From: Pontederia crassipes
Lineage: Eukaryota > Streptophyta > Magnoliopsida > Commelinales > Pontederiaceae
Reading direction: 5' to 3'
DNA length: 64,000 nt
Assembly (NCBI GenBank): GCA_030549335.1
Contig: CM060189.1
Location: 47,152,917 to 47,216,916 of the forward strand
Shown here: one piece after another, positions 50,744 through 61,090 of the stretch
Layout: each line of letters starts with the position of its first letter
How positions within the stretch are numbered: the stretch's first letter is position 1
Notes under the pieces: generated by a model
Seen by the model: only the letters and a program-made list of their open reading frames with translations
What the model was told of the DNA's origin: nothing
Databases searched by the model: none
Made by a program: the position numbers and the translations under genes

Positions 50744-51125
50744 TCCCAATATTACGATATAATACGTATCTAACTAAATCCTAATATTACGGTATATAAA
50801 TAAAACCATATCCTAATATTGCTGTTAGTATAAATTAATTATAAATAAAATTATATCCTAATATGGCGCCTAATATTACGGTATGTCAAGAAATGTGCAT
50901 CCTAATATTTAAATCCTAATTTGTTTAACTACATCTTAAGATTAATATTATATATCCTAATATTGCGTAGTTAACTATACTAATATTAATTTATTCCATA
51001 TAAATTGATGATTATCCTGATTTATTTAAAGTTTGAATCTTAATCATAATCCTAAAAAGTCGCGGATCCTAATATTGAGTCCTAATATTGCATAAAATCT
51101 TACCTCTATTCTAATATTAATATGT
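50744..51125. repeat. Cluster of CCTAATATT motifs
   Basis: Within about 380 bp the phrase CCTAATATT (or a one-base variant) occurs about nine times in one orientation, often continued as ACGGTAT or GCG. Examples start near 50745, 50780, 50812, 50857, 50870, 50900, 50955, 51068 and 51080. Two copies contain the exact nonamer TAATATTAC (50782-50790 and 50871-50879). Unit spacing is irregular. Confidence 0.7.
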
Positions 51126-51239
51126 ATCTTAAAAGGACTCCTACATAAAATCTAAAAGCTTTGTGATATTACCAGCATCTAGCAAAGGAATTAAAAAATT
51201 CAATCCTTTTAACATACTTTTTCAAAGATTTCGTATTGT

Positions 51240-52950
51240 TTTTAGAATTAAAAGAAATAAATGACTACAAATAATTTAAAACAAATCATAGCTAAAATTA
51301 ATTTGATTAGAAGTAGAATTTTCGGATATGTAAAAGGATTTTTCCTGAGTAAATATAATGATATTATTATTTTCGAATCTATTTACAGAAAATAAAAAAT
51401 TATATTATAATAAAGTTTGTTAAATTAGACAATAACATTTCTGAAATTAGAAAAGTGGATCACCTTTAAAAGATAAATCCAAATGGATTAGGAGTAAATT
51501 TAATTCATAATAAAAGTTTCTTATATACACAATAATATATGTCTAAATTAAATGGAATTTCATATGAAAATTAATTTAAGTAGAAGTAGGAGACTTAGTA
51601 GGTTCAAATGAGAAAAATTAAATAATTAGGAATATATTTTTTAAAAAAATTATTTATTTTATTTTCATATTTAGAAAATAACACTTGTAAGATCAAAATA
51701 AAAAAGAAAGTAAAATTTAAAAGTAAATATAATCTGATTACGAGCAATAAATTTTGTATGAGTAAATCTAATAACATTATTATTTTCAGATTTATTTATA
51801 GAAAATGAAAATATCTTATAATAAAGTTTGTTAAATTAGGTAGCCACATTTCTGAAAAAAATTAAATTTAAAAGGTATATATAATTTGATTAGGAGTATA
51901 ATTTTCAGATTTGCAGAAATAAAATATTAACAATAATTTTTATATAACCAACACTAATGGAATTTCATATTAAAATTAATAAAATTATTGAGTAGAAGTA
52001 GGAGACTTAGTATGTTCAAATGAGAAAAAAATAAATAATTCAGAATAAAATATAAAAATAAAGTTAAGTTATTATTATTTTCATATTTAGAAAATAACAT
52101 TTGTAATATCAAAATAAAATAACAACAACAAAGCCTTATCCCACTAGGTGAAGTCGGCTACATGGATCATACGACGTCATTCCGATATTCGTTGATCCAT
52201 GTTCATGAGATTCGACAGGGTTTTACGCTGGCTATCGGAGGCCTAACACAACCCTCCTCCTTTATCCGGGCTTGGGACCGGCTATAAAACATAGGCGGAG
52301 TTAATATCAAAATAAAAAATCAAGTAAATTTCAAAAGTAAATATAATCTGATTACGAACAAAACATTTTGTATAAGTAAATATAAACATATTATTATTTT
52401 CAGATTTATTTATAAAAATGAAAATATCTTACAATAAAGTTTGTTAAATTAGGTAACCATATTTTTGGAAAAAAAGTATTAAATTAAAAAGGTAAATATA
52501 ATATGATTAGGAGTATAATTTTCAGATTTGCAAAATTAAAAAATTAATAATAATTTTTATATAACCCAATAATAATGGAATTTCATTGCTAAAATTAATT
52601 TGATTAGAAGTATTTCGGATTTGTAAAAGGACTTTTGCTGAGTAAATCTAATGATAGTATTATTTTTTTATCTATTTACAGAAAATAAAAAAATTATTAT
52701 AATAAAGTTTGTTAAATTAGACAATGACATTTCTGAAATTAGAAAAGAGGATTACCTTTAAAAGATAGATCCAATTCGATTAGGAGTAAATTTAAAAGTT
52801 TCATAATAAAAGTTTCTTATATACACAATAATATATGTCCAAATTAAATGGAATTTCATATGAAATTAATAAAATTAATTTGAGTAGAAGTAGGAGACTT
52901 AGTAGGTTCAAATGAGAGAAAATAGATAATTCATAATAAAATATCTTTTT
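51240..52950. repeat. Duplicated AT-rich blocks (two block types, three to four copies each)
   Basis: Block A (TAATAAAGTTTGTTAAATTAG with flanking TTATTTTC and ATTTACAGAAAAT text) recurs near 51405, 51820, 52435 and 52705. Block B (AGTAGAAGTAGGAGACTTAG, then GTTCAAATGAGA) recurs near 51580, 51992 and 52883. A SINE interrupts one copy at 52120-52301. The layout suggests unequal tandem duplication before the SINE arrived. Confidence 0.65.
52120..52301 (-). mobile_element. SINE, longest copy in the window, (TTG)n tail (Au-like)
   Basis: This 182-bp SINE on the minus strand begins AACTCCGCCTATG, passes GGTCCCAAGCCCGG and AGGAGGAGGGTTGTG, and ends in a short TTG tail. It is flanked by a 16-bp perfect duplication TAATATCAAAATAAAA (52104-52119 and 52302-52317). 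It is the best reference for the 5' end of the family here. Confidence 0.88.
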
Positions 52951-53106
52951 CAATGATCATTAATAAAAGCCAAGATCAATCATTATTTTACGTGAGATCA
53001 TTTCGTAAGAAACTCAATATTTTCACACGGATAATTTTATAGCTCTTTCACGTGTGGCAAGTAGATAATGCCTAAAAAATTTTAGTTTATGATGAAGATC
53101 ATGTAA

Positions 53107-53414
53107 TAGGGATGAGCGAAACCGAATTTATGTCTCGGTCTCGATCTGGTGTCTCGATTAAATCAGAACAAAAATTAGAAAATTCTCGATTATCCTAATT
53201 TGACCATAAAAATAAAATAACAAAGATATATACATATATAATAAAATATAAAATTTAATTAAAATAAACATAATTATAATATTTTAAAATATTTTAATAT
53301 TAATATAATATATTTAATCGGATCAAGACATAGTCCGAGTTTTTATAATTCAGATCCGATCCCGACCCGAGAAATTTGAGTCGGTGCGGTCGTCTCGGCC
53401 TGTGCTCACCCCTA
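53107..53414. mobile_element. hAT-type MITE (308 bp)
   Basis: The ends TAGGGATGAGCG and inverted TAGGGGTGAGCAC are typical hAT-MITE termini. The flanking 8-mers TCATGTAA (53099-53106) and TCAGGTAA (53415-53422) match at seven of eight positions. The subterminal TCTCGGTCTCG and GACCCGAG text is inverted-repeat-like, and the centre is AT-rich. Confidence 0.82.
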
Positions 53415-53580
53415 TCAGGTAACAAATGGAATAAAGAATGTAGTTTATAAAAAAAGGTATTTCTAAATATGACGCAAAGGTATAATGATGTTCAATTTCT
53501 TTAATATACATTGATAGTAAATAATAATGTCACAAATTTAATTTATTACCTTTTTAATTATATTTAAAAAAAATTGTAAG

Positions 53581-53610
53581 AACCGTGCATCGTACGGGTT
53601 CTTAGACTAG
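53581..53610 (+). mobile_element. Helitron-like 3' terminus
   Basis: A short hairpin (AACCGTGCATCGTACGGGTT) is followed after six bases by CTAG with T next. Plant Helitrons end in a small GC-rich hairpin then CTRR and insert before T. The body would lie to the left, in the AT-rich repeats. The 5' TC end could not be located and no Rep/helicase text is present, so any element is non-autonomous. Confidence 0.6.
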
Positions 53611-53739
53611 TAAGCAATAATAAATATAAACTTAAATAATAAAATATCAAATAAGTTGAATAAAATACAAATATGATAATATAATAATTGTAGAAAAAGT
53701 AAAATTATAATGTTAGTAACTTCAATTTTATTATTTTAA

Positions 53740-55158
53740 GAATTTAATGGGCGTCCACCCCACTAAATAGGGTGGACGCTCTTGTCCATCAAGTATTGGA
53801 TCTAGGGGTGTTCACGGGTCGAGTTTGACCCGACCCGTGAACAAACCCGACCCGACCGGCCAAGGTTGGTCGGGTCGGGTCGAGTCTTGTCACCCCTTTT
53901 TTTGGCTGTGGCCCGACCCGACCTGACCTTTTTCTTTTTTTTTTAAAAAAATTCATTTATTTTTTAATATAAAAGTATTTATTATTTTATTTTTAATACA
54001 AAATAAAGTATTTTTAAATACTAAAAATATTGTTTTAATTATCTATATACTTTTCTACATTTAAAATAATTTGTTTCATATTTTTAGATTTTAAATGATA
54101 TAAAACTATACATTTAACTAAAAAATAAGTAAAAAATTTAAAAAAAGGAAAAAAAATTGGGTCATCGGGTCGGGTCAACTCGGGTTGGAATTTTCCAACC
54201 CGAACCCGCTTAGTCGGGTCGGGTCGGGTCGACCCAAAAGGGGTCCGGTCGGATTTTCGGGTTCACCAGGTCGACACCCCTAACTGGATCAATGGCCAGC
54301 CACAAAATTTCGGTTCATAGGTGGTTCAAAGTCAGCTCAATTATGGGAAAAAAAAATCAAACCTCCCTCCTCCTACATGGTGACCCCTCCTGCATTTCGT
54401 GCCCTAGGAGCTCGTCATCCATTATCGTCGTCTGTCGCTGTTGGTGTCATCGCCCTCGCCCCAGTCAACCCCTCTATACTCGTCCCAGTCACCAACCTCG
54501 ACCTCATTGCCTCTGCTGTGGCCGCCTTAGGAGCTTGTCCGTTGTCGCGACCCTCGATCTGGCTCATTGTGACCATTGTCACCCTTGCCTGCCTCACTCT
54601 TGCTCACCACCCTCAATATTGCCACCCCTCCGCCGATGCCGTCGTCATTACTCTCGCCGTCCTCATCCTCGACTTTGTCGCCCCCTCTATCGTTGCCACC
54701 CAAGGAGTTCACCCGCCGTCACGCTCTCGACCTGGCTCGTCATCGTCTGCTATTCTCGCCCTTGCTCATGCCCTATATCTCATCGCCCCCTCCGCCATTG
54801 TCATTGTAGGAGCTCGCTTGCCGTCGCCCGCAAGGGAGATTTGACTCACTGTAGTCCATCTCACCTTGCTCATGATCTCGTTGCCCCCTTTGCTGCGTAG
54901 GAGTTCACCTATTGTCGCCTATTGGTGTAGGAGTTCGCCCTCGCTGATCGTGTCGTCGCCGATAGGGAAGTCATGATCATCAAACCCTTCCTACTATCGA
55001 TTTTTTTATAAATCGGTAGGATTTTCTCCGAATCGATTAAAACATGAATTGAATCGTCAGTGTGAACCACGCCTTCTAAGGTTCTCCTTATGACCATCCA
55101 TCACGCATCTTACGTCTTCTATGATAGGAAGGAGCGAATGGGGTGGATGTCTCTTAAA
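53740..55158. mobile_element. TIR element with nested MITE and GC-rich core
   Basis: The ends resemble each other inverted: left TTTAATGGGCGTCCACCCC, right (inverted) TTTAAGAGACATCCACCCC. The exact 12-mer TTATTATTTTAA flanks both sides (53728-53739 and 55159-55170). The left end forms a local hairpin (GCGTCCACCC ... GGGTGGACGC). Inside sits a hAT MITE (53803-54282). The core (54290-54950) is a GC-rich run of CTCGCC/GTCGTC-type text open in several frames at once (for example 54292-54900), a composition effect and not a gene. Confidence 0.65.
53803..54282. mobile_element. hAT-type MITE nested in the TIR element (480 bp)
   Basis: It starts TAGGGGTGTTCACGGGTCG and ends, inverted, TTAGGGGTGTCGACC. 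The flanking 8-mers ATTGGATC (53795-53802) and ACTGGATC (54283-54290) differ at one base. Both arms are dense in GGGTCGGGTC motifs and the middle is AT-rich. Confidence 0.85.
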
Positions 55159-55170
55159 TTATTATTTTAA

Positions 55171-55499
55171 ATAATAGTTTATTATTGAGGAAAGAGAAAA
55201 GAGATATTTAGTCTTCTAATATTATAAAAATAATTTTTTATGTTAATTATTAAAAAAAATCCTGTTGTTGGAAAATGGGTATAAGAATTATGAGTGACAT
55301 TGAGGGCACTTTATTGGAAATTATGTTTACATCCGACCTTTTTTGGTGGACGCGACAGATTATGATGCCCTAATTTGTTGCGTGCTTGTTTCGTGTCGCG
55401 ACGCTGTTTTCCGCCCGTTGCCGCCGTCGGTCGCTGCTGCTCGCTGCCGCGCTCGGTCCCTTTTGCCATCGTCCGCTGCCCGGGCGCTGTCTGCCTGGT

Positions 55500-55536
<37 letters not shown>

Positions 55537-56205
55537 CCCTCTTCCATCATCTTTGTGCATGGCGTGCCCTCAGGGATCCCCTGTCCGTGAGCAGATCCAA
55601 TATCCTGCTAAAAAGAATCTGTTGTTTCACGTTCTTGTTTAAATAGGTGCTTGGGTAACAGTGCCCTATCGCAACACAGTCTTCCAGATTTTGACTCTAC
55701 AAAATCTTCCTGCAGAGCTTGAAGTCGTTTTTGTCAACATAAGGGTCGAGGTTCTTATTGAATTGTCTATTAAGTGATCGCATTTGCTAGATTTACATGC
55801 AACCGTGAATGTTGTTGGTCTTGACAAAAGAAGTCTCTTGACTTCGTTGATGCTCAATTTTATAGACAAGTCTGCTTGAAGGAGGCAGAAACTTGGGCTT
55901 CTTTTTTATGGTTATGATTAGGAACATGATTAAAATCAGATATCATCTTTCCTTTTGTTTCATTACTAAATTATGATTGGGATTGGGGATTTTTTTATGG
56001 GATCCGGTGCATTAGTGCAGGTAGATTCGGGATATTAGGTTACTCATGTTATTGGTGTTTCTTCCTTATCATGATCCTTTTTGAGCATGAACATGTTTGA
56101 ATAATAATATTTGATTGATATTTGCTTAGAGCAATTAACGGATGGATACCCTATCTTGATATCTACTTTATATCATTAGGATTTGGAGCAAAGGGGTAGG
56201 AGGTG
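55171..56205 (+). promoter_or_regulatory. EAF upstream region, probable noncoding first exon and leader intron, with (TC)n tract
   Basis: After 170 bp of AT-rich sequence the composition rises (about 55370-55600) and carries a (TC)n run at 55503-55535, a common feature of plant 5' leaders. An acceptor-like TATCATTAG ends at 56179, 26 bp above the EAF start codon, so an intron in the leader is likely. The frames crossing the (TC)n tract encode only Ser/Leu or Arg/Glu repeats and are not called. Confidence 0.45.
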
Positions 56206-59200
56206 ATGGCGAACAACAATGGTGAGCGGAGCACTGCCCCCCAGCCAGATAGATGGTACAATATCCGATTGGGGTCATCCTTTGGCGATAACTCTTCCAC
56301 CAAATTTTGCATGCTTAGATGTGAGTATTATGATGCGCTTTATCTCTTTTATTATTATTTGTGTTTCTCTTCAGATTTTGTACACTTTTTTGTTTGTTCA
56401 ATTCTTTAATTGCACGTCATCCATGATAATCAAAGTCCTTTTTATGGACTATATGTTGCCAAAGAGAAGATCTTGTCTTGACACTTTTTTTCCAACTTGC
56501 TTATTTGTTTTCTTTTGTTTTGTTAAAATTTTGTGTTTGCTTGATATAGTATAGCTGAAGAACTCAAGTTTTGTGGTGACGGCCTTATCTTCCTGTTAAC
56601 TAAGGATAACTGACAATGTGTCAGCCATCTCTATATTACTCCCCAAGTTCACTGACTTGACAGCAAGAAATGTAGGCCAAAAACATTCCCACCTCATTTT
56701 CGATCGACATTTGCTCGCCTACTATTAAGGGGGGAAGGGGCACACCCCTTAGCTCAAGGGGCAAAATCATGTCTTTCAGAAAGAAACCTTGTTTAGTATG
56801 CTGGTTTCTTTCATGATCCATGTAGTCCGATTCTTCTGCTTTGGCTTCTCCCAACAAGGGTTAGAGTCTCCCTGGAAATATGAGTACTGAGGCAACTTCT
56901 TCAAGTCAGCTTCAAATTGAAAGACGGTAAAGTTTTTACAAAACTTTATATTCAGATTGTGACTACCATCATGATCACCCCCACTCCTCAATAAAAGCTT
57001 TCAGCATTTGCACAATGTTTGCAGTATAAATACTCTCATTTCAGAAATCTACTCATTCCTTTGTTCTCAAATCACCCATACCATACCTCTTAATGAGTTC
57101 CAAAGATTCAAATGTGATCTCATATCTTCCGTGTAATCATATAACGATGACCACACCCTTTTAGTCATGACACAATCAAGTAATAATGGGGATGGGTCCT
57201 TCATATCACCTATAAAGAGTATACAAATAGAATCTGCATGAAGGATCCATCTTGCCCGATATGATCTATTAAGCAATCGATGTCGTCGAAGATAACATTT
57301 AAAGAACACATATTCATGTGATCTGGAGATTGCATATCATGCAACGATCAACACAAATCTGCATTGACTTTCTGGTTGCTTGCCCCCAAAAATGAGTATG
57401 CCGGCTAACATAATTGTCTAGAAGACCAGGCCCATCCTCATTTATAGTGGGATGTGGATTGGATCTCCCACTCTATTCAGAAGCGACATCAGTTCATATG
57501 TTTGTTGGTCTGTTAAAGAAACTCAAAACGTTGGCATTCAAACAACCCCATCAGTTTCACCGCCCCATGCCAGCATTTAGCTATAGTTATTATTTGAAGA
57601 TAATACATAATGAACTAAGATAGTAATCCAATTCCTCTCCAGTCATCTCCTCCAAAACTGGAAATCAATGCCTGATCCCAAAGAACAAGAGAAGAAAAGC
57701 TTAAGCATATGTAGAACGCCATGCCCCTCTCCAAAATGGTGCTCCTCCACTGATGTAGTAGTTCACAATTCCTGGGGCAACACTCTTCAATGACAAGAAA
57801 AGAAAACAAAGCATCATAAATCATTTATGTTGCCCATAATAAACCATTTATGATGGAGGGCATGCTATCTTTTGTTTACTTGTTTGTTAATTCTCCTAAA
57901 AAAATGTTTGTTAATGTCTGAAAGTTGGTTCTCTGTTTAAAGTTTTATGAAAAATATAATTGATAAGAGAATATGCTTATAAACAACAACAACAACAAAG
58001 CCTTATCCCACTAGGTGGGGTCGGCAGAATATGCTTATAAACACTTTAAAAAAATGATTATAAGCATGTTGGATCTGTGTGTCTCAGGACGGCGTAATGT
58101 TTGCCCTTCATATTGATTTTTTGTCCATTTTATAACTGCGCATTTATGCGGGTGCGGGATAAGTTTAAAAATGTGTGGAGACTCCACTTTTGTTGTGTTG
58201 TTTTTTCTCCATTCCCCCCAGAATTTCTGGAGATTAGTTTTTTCTCTGAGAAATTATGGAGTTGAACTAGCTGATAATATGAATCTTAAATTTTATAAAT
58301 TTATAGACCATGAATTCTTGTAATGTGGCATCGTTACACAGAAATCCTGAATACCTATGCTTAACAGTTAACAGATTGTTATTTGATAACATGTGGAAGC
58401 TTCTCATATATTTTTATTAATGCTGGGGTGCGAAGAAAGGAGGAGGGTTGTGTTAGGCCCCGACAGCCAGCGTAAAATCCTGTCGAATCTCATGAACATG
58501 GATCAACGAAGTCGTATGATCCATGTAGCCGACCCCACCTAGTGGGATAAGGCTTTGTTGTTGTTGTTGTTGTTGGGGTGCGAAGAAAATTTTAACTTTT
58601 ATTCATCACTGTCAGATGAATTTAAACCTGCATCTATTGACAAGAAACAAGCTGGATCACTACATAAGAACAAGGAGAATAGGGTTACTGTAGAGTTTCA
58701 GAATAATCAGCCTGGTAAACAAAAGGTTACTTTTGAGGGAAGCAGCGAGGACTACAAGGACAATGATGGGGTATTGTTCTTTGATGGTGACACCTTTAGG
58801 CTAGAGCGCTTGCATAGGGCAGTGAAGAGGTTGAGACATGTACGATCACTAGGCGAGTCTGTCGCTGCAACTAACCAGACTGCTGCATCATCAACTGGAA
58901 CGACAATAGATACTTGCGCATCTCCACTAACAAAAGTTGCAAAAACACAAGCATCAAGCAAACCAATGACGCATCCAATACCAGTAAGTTTTGTCTAATT
59001 TCAGTTGGCATGTGATTCCTACATGGTAATAGTTAAGTTTTGTCGAAACCTTTTTGAAAAAGAAGCTTTTCTTTTCTTCCTTTATAATTTATACTACATT
59101 TGTCTTCATATTACTCACTCATCCTTACTATTTTATGTCGCCAATTTAGCAGTTCCAAATGTAAACATGATTTCTTTGTTTATAATCAGAATTTATTGTA

Positions 59201-59604
59201 TTAGTCAGGTTCAACCAAGTCAAAGTTTGCTATTTTGGTACCTTACTGATCTGTGTGGAGTTATTAAAATCAGTATAAATTGGAATTAAGAATCAGATTC
59301 CCAAATTCTTGTTTCTTGTTCCATTACTTTTTTTCTTGGAGAAGTTCTTTTATTATCCCTCCCTCCTACTATTCATTCCTCCATGTTTGTGACAATCTGT
59401 CATTGATTTATGGTGCCTTGTGTCATCCGTTATTGGACAAGCATGTATCTCTGTTGTTTAGTTCTTGTAACTGCTATAGGACAAGAATGTTTGTGGAATA
59501 TGATGTGTGTATTTATGTGGTAAATGCTAATATTTTTTCCTACACCTTGGTTTCTATGCAGGTTGAGGTTGAACGTATTGATATTGGTGAACCAGAAAGT
59601 CCAG
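56206..59604 (+). CDS. EAF: ELL-associated factor (EAF) family protein, 5' part (three exons; rest off the right edge)
   Basis: EAF proteins bind the elongation factor ELL and promote RNA polymerase II elongation in the nucleus. Exons 56206-56320, 58616-58983 and 59562-59604 join in frame to 175 codons. Exon 1 reads MANNNGERSTAPQPDRWYNI and ends FCMLR; exon 2 opens YEFKPASIDKKQAGSLHKNK, continues VTVEFQNN, KVTFEGSSEDYK and VLFFDGDTFRLERLHRAVKR; exon 3 encodes VEVERIDIGEPESPG. This is the conserved EAF N-terminal domain plus the start of the acidic tail. Splice donors are GTGAGT, GTAAGT and GTATCA; acceptors are all AG. The ATG at 56206 matches the family start. Intron 1 (2.3 kb) holds two SINEs and a LINE scrap; intron 3 exceeds 4 kb and holds a LINE. 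The remaining exons are beyond base 64000, unless one starts at 63943 (see rejected items). Codon use is AT-leaning. Confidence 0.92.
57067..57309 (-). mobile_element. LINE fragment (zinc-binding region of ORF2) in EAF intron 1
   Basis: The minus-strand frame contains LNRSYRARWILHADSICILF, GDMKDPSPLLLDCVMTKRVW and SLYDY, the zf-RVT region at the end of plant L1 ORF2. Some of the cysteines and histidines of the motif are replaced. Only this piece is recognisable, so it is an isolated relic; similarity may continue weakly to about 57420. Confidence 0.75.
57985..58025 (-). mobile_element. SINE, severely 5'-truncated (41 bp)
   Basis: Only the 3' end of the SINE remains (GCCGACCCCACCTAG, AAGGCTTTG and the TTG tail on the minus strand). 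It is nevertheless a distinct insertion, because a perfect 17-bp duplication AGAATATGCTTATAAAC flanks it (57968-57984 and 58026-58042). Confidence 0.85.
58439..58574 (+). mobile_element. SINE, 5'-truncated, 41 bp before the EAF exon 2 acceptor
   Basis: This 136-bp SINE begins at GGAGGAGGGTTGTG and ends in about seven TTG units. It has a perfect 14-bp duplication GGGGTGCGAAGAAA (58425-58438 and 58575-58588). The right-hand duplication ends 27 bp before the first base of EAF exon 2, so the acceptor's pyrimidine tract (TTTTAACTTTTATTC) is spared. The SINE is in the same orientation as the gene. Confidence 0.9.
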
Positions 59605-61075
59605 GTATCATAAGCTTTCTGTTAATATTTTTATTTTTTGGAATCAGAAACCATTAGCTTATCTCCCAAGTTTCACAATGTGAGGTTTAATTCTGAAACT
59701 ATCTAAATCATTTTGTGTTTCACAAATATCCTATGCTCTGAATCAAGATTGAGTATTCCATTATTCCCTGTACACATAAATTATTAATTACTTCATGACC
59801 ACCTCCCTCAACTATTTGCAATCCTTTATTTCATGTGATGTTTCTATTAATCCTATCAATTTCCTTTAAATTGTCACTTGTTTCTCATTTTTTTGAGTTA
59901 TCTTGCTAATCTCAGAATGGTTTATGCTGACGTTGAAAACTGATGGTTTATGCTATGATAACCTTTTAATTAAAGCAGGATATATTTTTTTTTTAAACTT
60001 TAAACGACCAAATCTTATTCTCTAATCTTATTTCATAATCAAGCCATACCTGTTCATTTATAGGCATCAAGTTTTCTTACTTCAACTACGATTCAAGCAC
60101 TTCAAAACTTAGTCTGGTTTAAACATGGCGAAAAAAGTATATAATTGATGATTCAATTTGAATCCTAATCTAACTAGAATTCAGATAATTGTTCTTATGT
60201 TCACCCTTCAAATAAAGTTCTTTTAATCACCCACTTAATTTCAAATCTCTAAAAAACAAATAATAAAATATCAAAGCATAAATCATATCCAAACTGATGC
60301 AACCTTGGATCAAGCCACTTCTTTGTCATAAACAACTTAGCACCCACCATGCACTGATTCAATTCCCCTCCAAGATGCAAGCCTGGCTAATCTAGCCCTA
60401 GTTTGCAACTATCGCATGTATGGTATCCATGCCATGCTTCATTCTTTTACTTCCTGAAGTTGTCAAACTCCGTCTCCCTTGTTAGTCAACCTCTAAGTAC
60501 GTTGCCCTTCTAAAGAAGGAACTTATAGTGCTTTGGTTTCTGGACACTTTTATGTGTTTTGTATCAAACTCTAAATTATCTGTTTCATTATCGATCAAGA
60601 TGGACGATAGCAGGAGGTAAGATGGCAGAGGGGGAAGTAAGATGTCTGGGAAAGTGACCACAATTTCAATCGTCAATTGTCCACTGCATCTGTGGTAAAG
60701 CGATCTCGCTGGTGTCCCCTTCACAAACCTTGTGTGAGGTGTGCTTCCCCTCACAGTGTTCGGAGCAGAGATTGTCGAGTCATGCAAAGGATATTTATTC
60801 ATGACGTCAATCTCTCTAGGATTTGGTAGTTTTGAATATGAACTCCATGATGGATTTTTGGAGGCCATTGTGTTGACACCATATTATCCGTCAGTGTCAA
60901 ACTCATCCAGTTGCTTTCCTTGGGACCATTTGATGTTGACCCCACATTGTCCGCGAGTGTCAAGCTCATCCAGTTTTGGTTTCCTTGGGACCATTTGGTT
61001 TCATCGAATTGTATTTTTCTGGATGGTAGGAGTTATGTAGAAAGCATATTTGGATTGGATAATGTGCGGGTTGAT
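59605..61075 (+). other. EAF intron 3, first part, with a 63-bp tandem duplication
   Basis: Intronic sequence without a further family-like exon. Two adjacent copies of a unit of about 63 bp (TGTTGACMCCAYATT, AGTGTCAARCTCATCCAGTT, CCTTGGGACCATTT) lie at 60871-60933 and 60934-60998. The frame at 60482-60868 (minus) matches nothing I recognise. Confidence 0.55.
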
Positions 61076-61090
61076 GAGGTTACCCACTTT

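Noticed and set aside
50782-50879. Integrated geminivirus remnant
   Set aside because: Only the nonamer matches; no Rep, coat protein or viral stem-loop text nearby, and the region is AT-rich enough for chance hits.
54292-54900. 202-codon Cys/Arg/Pro-rich frame
   Set aside because: The same stretch is open in several frames on both strands and lies in the GC-rich core of a TIR element.
55343-55646. Overlapping frames with Ser/Leu runs
   Set aside because: They cross a (TC)n microsatellite in the EAF leader region and reflect repeat translation.
58752-58961. Minus-strand frame opposite EAF exon 2
   Set aside because: Antisense shadow of a well-supported exon.
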